A model generated the notes under the pieces. It was not told the DNA's origin. It saw nothing but the letters and a program-made list of their open reading frames with translations, and did no database searches. A DNA stretch of 64,000 nucleotides from Beggiatoa alba B18LD. GTDB taxonomy: Bacteria > Pseudomonadota > Gammaproteobacteria > Beggiatoales > Beggiatoaceae. Position numbers and translations under genes: made by a program. Of the stretch, positions 63,082 through 64,000 are shown piece after piece. The stretch lies in contig NZ_JH600070.1 of the NCBI RefSeq assembly GCF_000245015.1, positions 1,568,437-1,632,436 on the forward strand, written 5' to 3'. How positions within the stretch are numbered: the first letter of the stretch is position 1; each line of letters starts with the position of its first letter.

Positions 63082-63351
63082 ATGAAAAGAACACACTTAG
63101 CAATGGCGTTAATGATTGGTTTAGGATATGGCATGAGCGTGCTTGCAGAAGAGACAACAAAACCAGAGGGCGATAAAAAGCCTATGGAAGAAATGCATAA
63201 GCATGACGGCGATAAAAAGCCCATGATGCATGATAGTGAAAAGAAGGACATGCATAAACACGACAGCGAGAAGAAAGAAGACAAGCCCAAACATGACGGC
63301 GATAAAAAGCCCATGATACATGAGCACAACGAACAGAAAAAAACTGAATAA
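63082..63351 (+). CDS. Secreted His/Lys/Asp-rich repeat protein
   Basis: 89 residues. Signal peptide 1-22 (LAMALMIGLGYGMSVLA). The mature 67 residues are a low-complexity repeat of (K/P)xxGDKKPM (three times) and KHDxEKK (H-rich), with no hydrophobic core, so it is probably disordered. The His and Asp/Glu content suggests metal binding or a periplasmic buffer role, which is inference. Mosaic element copy 5 begins 3 bp after its stop codon. Confidence 0.7.
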   Translation: MKRTHLAMALMIGLGYGMSVLAEETTKPEGDKKPMEEMHKHDGDKKPMMHDSEKKDMHKHDSEKKEDKPKHDGDKKPMIHEHNEQKKTE

Positions 63352-63353
63352 GT

Positions 63354-63593
63354 AACCTGAGTTCGGCGAGATTTTTTAAAAAGACCAGCATTTGTCTGAA
63401 TCAGGATTTTCAGGATTAACAGGATTTAAAACCCTTAAACCAAGAAATTAATGCGAATCACGCTTTTTAATTCTGCTAATTCTGAAAATTCTGTGAATTC
63501 TGTGAATTCTGATTCAGACAAAAAAAGACCTGCTAGATTTTCAAAACCTAGCAGGTCTCTGTTTTATTTTATAAATCTTGCAAAACTCAGGTT
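63354..63593. mobile_element. Mosaic MITE-like element, copy 5
   Basis: 240 bp. Left end AACCTGAGTTCGGCGAG (63354-63370), module A (about 63393-63519), palindrome B (63526-63558), GTTTTATTTTATAAA and a right end CTTGCAAAACTCAGGTT (63577-63593). Module order is the reverse of copies 1 and 4, so it is inserted in the opposite direction. No flanking direct repeat is evident. Confidence 0.65.
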
Positions 63594-63642
63594 GTAAATG
63601 GATAAAAGGGAGAAAAACAAAACAGGAAAAACAGCAGACGAT

Positions 63643-63687
63643 AAAAAAACACATAACCCTGATATTTCAAGTATTATGCGTTTTTTT
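63643..63687 (-). terminator. Terminator of the lytic transglycosylase gene
   Basis: AAAAAAACACATAA (63643-63656) pairs with TTATGCGTTTTTTT (63674-63687), one mismatch, 17-nt loop. On the minus strand it lies about 20 nt after the stop at 63708 and ends in a U run. Confidence 0.6.
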
Positions 63688-63707
63688 ATGATGAACAGAG
63701 AGAAAAA

Positions 63708-64000
63708 CTACATATTTCGATAAGCGTTATACAACTCTAACACACGCACGACATAGCCTTGTGTCTCTTTATAAGGCGGAATTTGATTACCATATTTCAT
63801 CACCGCGCCCTCTCCTGCATTATAGGCAGCAATGGCTAATCGTTTGTTATACTGAAACATTTCTAACAAATCTTTTAAATACCGCGCACCGCCTGCCATA
63901 TTATCAGCAGGGTCAGTACGGTCTGTTACCCCATAACGGGCGGCTGTTGCAGGCATTAACTGCATTAACCCTACAGCTCCTTTTGGGGAAACTGCCTTCG
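63708..64000 (-). CDS. Lytic transglycosylase (SLT domain), cut by the window end
   Basis: Only the last 97 codons are in the window; the frame stays open to position 64000. The visible part is the end of an SLT domain: [18 protein letters not shown], then [17 protein letters not shown] and [15 protein letters not shown], the conserved substrate-groove motifs. The catalytic Glu should lie just outside the window. It cleaves the glycan strand of peptidoglycan. The C terminus ends shortly after the domain (ELYNAYRNM). Confidence 0.88.
   Translation of the reverse strand, partial: KAVSPKGAVGLMQLMPATAARYGVTDRTDPADNMAGGARYLKDLLEMFQYNKRLAIAAYNAGEGAVMKYGNQIPPYKETQGYVVRVLELYNAYRNM

Noticed and set aside
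63078-63391. Three minus-strand ORFs of 68-83 codons with Cys/Ser/Phe-rich repeats
   Set aside because: Mirror of the codon repeats of the His/Lys/Asp-rich gene on the plus strand, which alone has a signal peptide.
1-64000. CRISPR arrays, IS transposases, integrases or prophage genes
   Set aside because: No regularly spaced repeats and no such protein motifs were seen; the dispersed repeats are non-coding mosaics.

Overview
The window is chromosomal DNA from an AT-rich gammaproteobacterium. The gene set (CysIJ assimilatory sulfite reductase, MetZ, EnvC/CtpA, AlaC, Maf, AcpS, an RND pump), the many intergenic palindromes and the secreted proteins of unknown family are most consistent with a filamentous sulfur oxidiser of the Beggiatoa/Thiotrichales type. 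That placement is inference from gene content and composition; there is no rRNA here to fix it. There is one tRNA (Phe, GAA) and I see no transposase, integrase, phage gene or CRISPR array.

Layout. 1-8.1 kb: two secreted proteins of unknown function, then two neighbouring P-loop NTPases that share an entry motif (one with a large membrane domain, one with a helix-turn-helix), divergent from a secreted Cys-containing protein. 8.3-11.0 kb: small GTPase, unknown protein, second small GTPase, Roadblock/LC7 protein, a likely GTPase switch module. 11.1-13.7 kb: EnvC-like murein hydrolase activator and CtpA-type protease. 14.3-17.7 kb: tRNA-Phe, small ORFs, alpha/beta hydrolase, CBS protein, membrane protein, HAD phosphatase. 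17.8-22.7 kb: TetR-adaptor-RND pump operon with a clear promoter and palindromic operator. 23-27.8 kb: diiron-type MBL-fold protein, argC, bactofilin, OmpA-like and TraB/GumN proteins. 28-34.5 kb: alaC, maf, coiled-coil protein, Nudix-like protein, SPFH protein, methyltransferase. 35-38.5 kb: cysJ-cysI. 38.8-45.3 kb: kinase-like protein, VWA lipoprotein, EEP nuclease-fold protein, cardiolipin synthase, GT39-like membrane protein. 45.4-54.5 kb: DM9-repeat protein, a three-gene sensor/MFS/solute-binding cassette, SUMF1-like protein, acetyltransferase, zinc-ribbon membrane protein. 54.5-59.7 kb: YfiR-like protein and a 1469-residue hybrid histidine kinase. 60-64 kb: secreted Cys protein, acpS, metZ, a His/Lys/Asp-rich secreted protein and a lytic transglycosylase cut by the window end.

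The most striking non-coding structure is a dispersed family of 200-320 bp MITE-like mosaics at 13.8, 22.8, 38.6, 43.7 and 63.4 kb. They are bounded by a 17-bp terminal inverted repeat (AACCTGAGTTCGGCGAG) and built from interchangeable palindromic modules. One copy has a 6-bp direct repeat at its edges and one supplies the stop codon of its neighbouring gene. Isolated modules also occur alone, some placed where they would act as transcription terminators. The most interesting protein-level signals are the NTPase pair, the double GTPase/Roadblock module, a HAMP-sensor fused to an MFS transporter, and a bacterial DM9-repeat protein.
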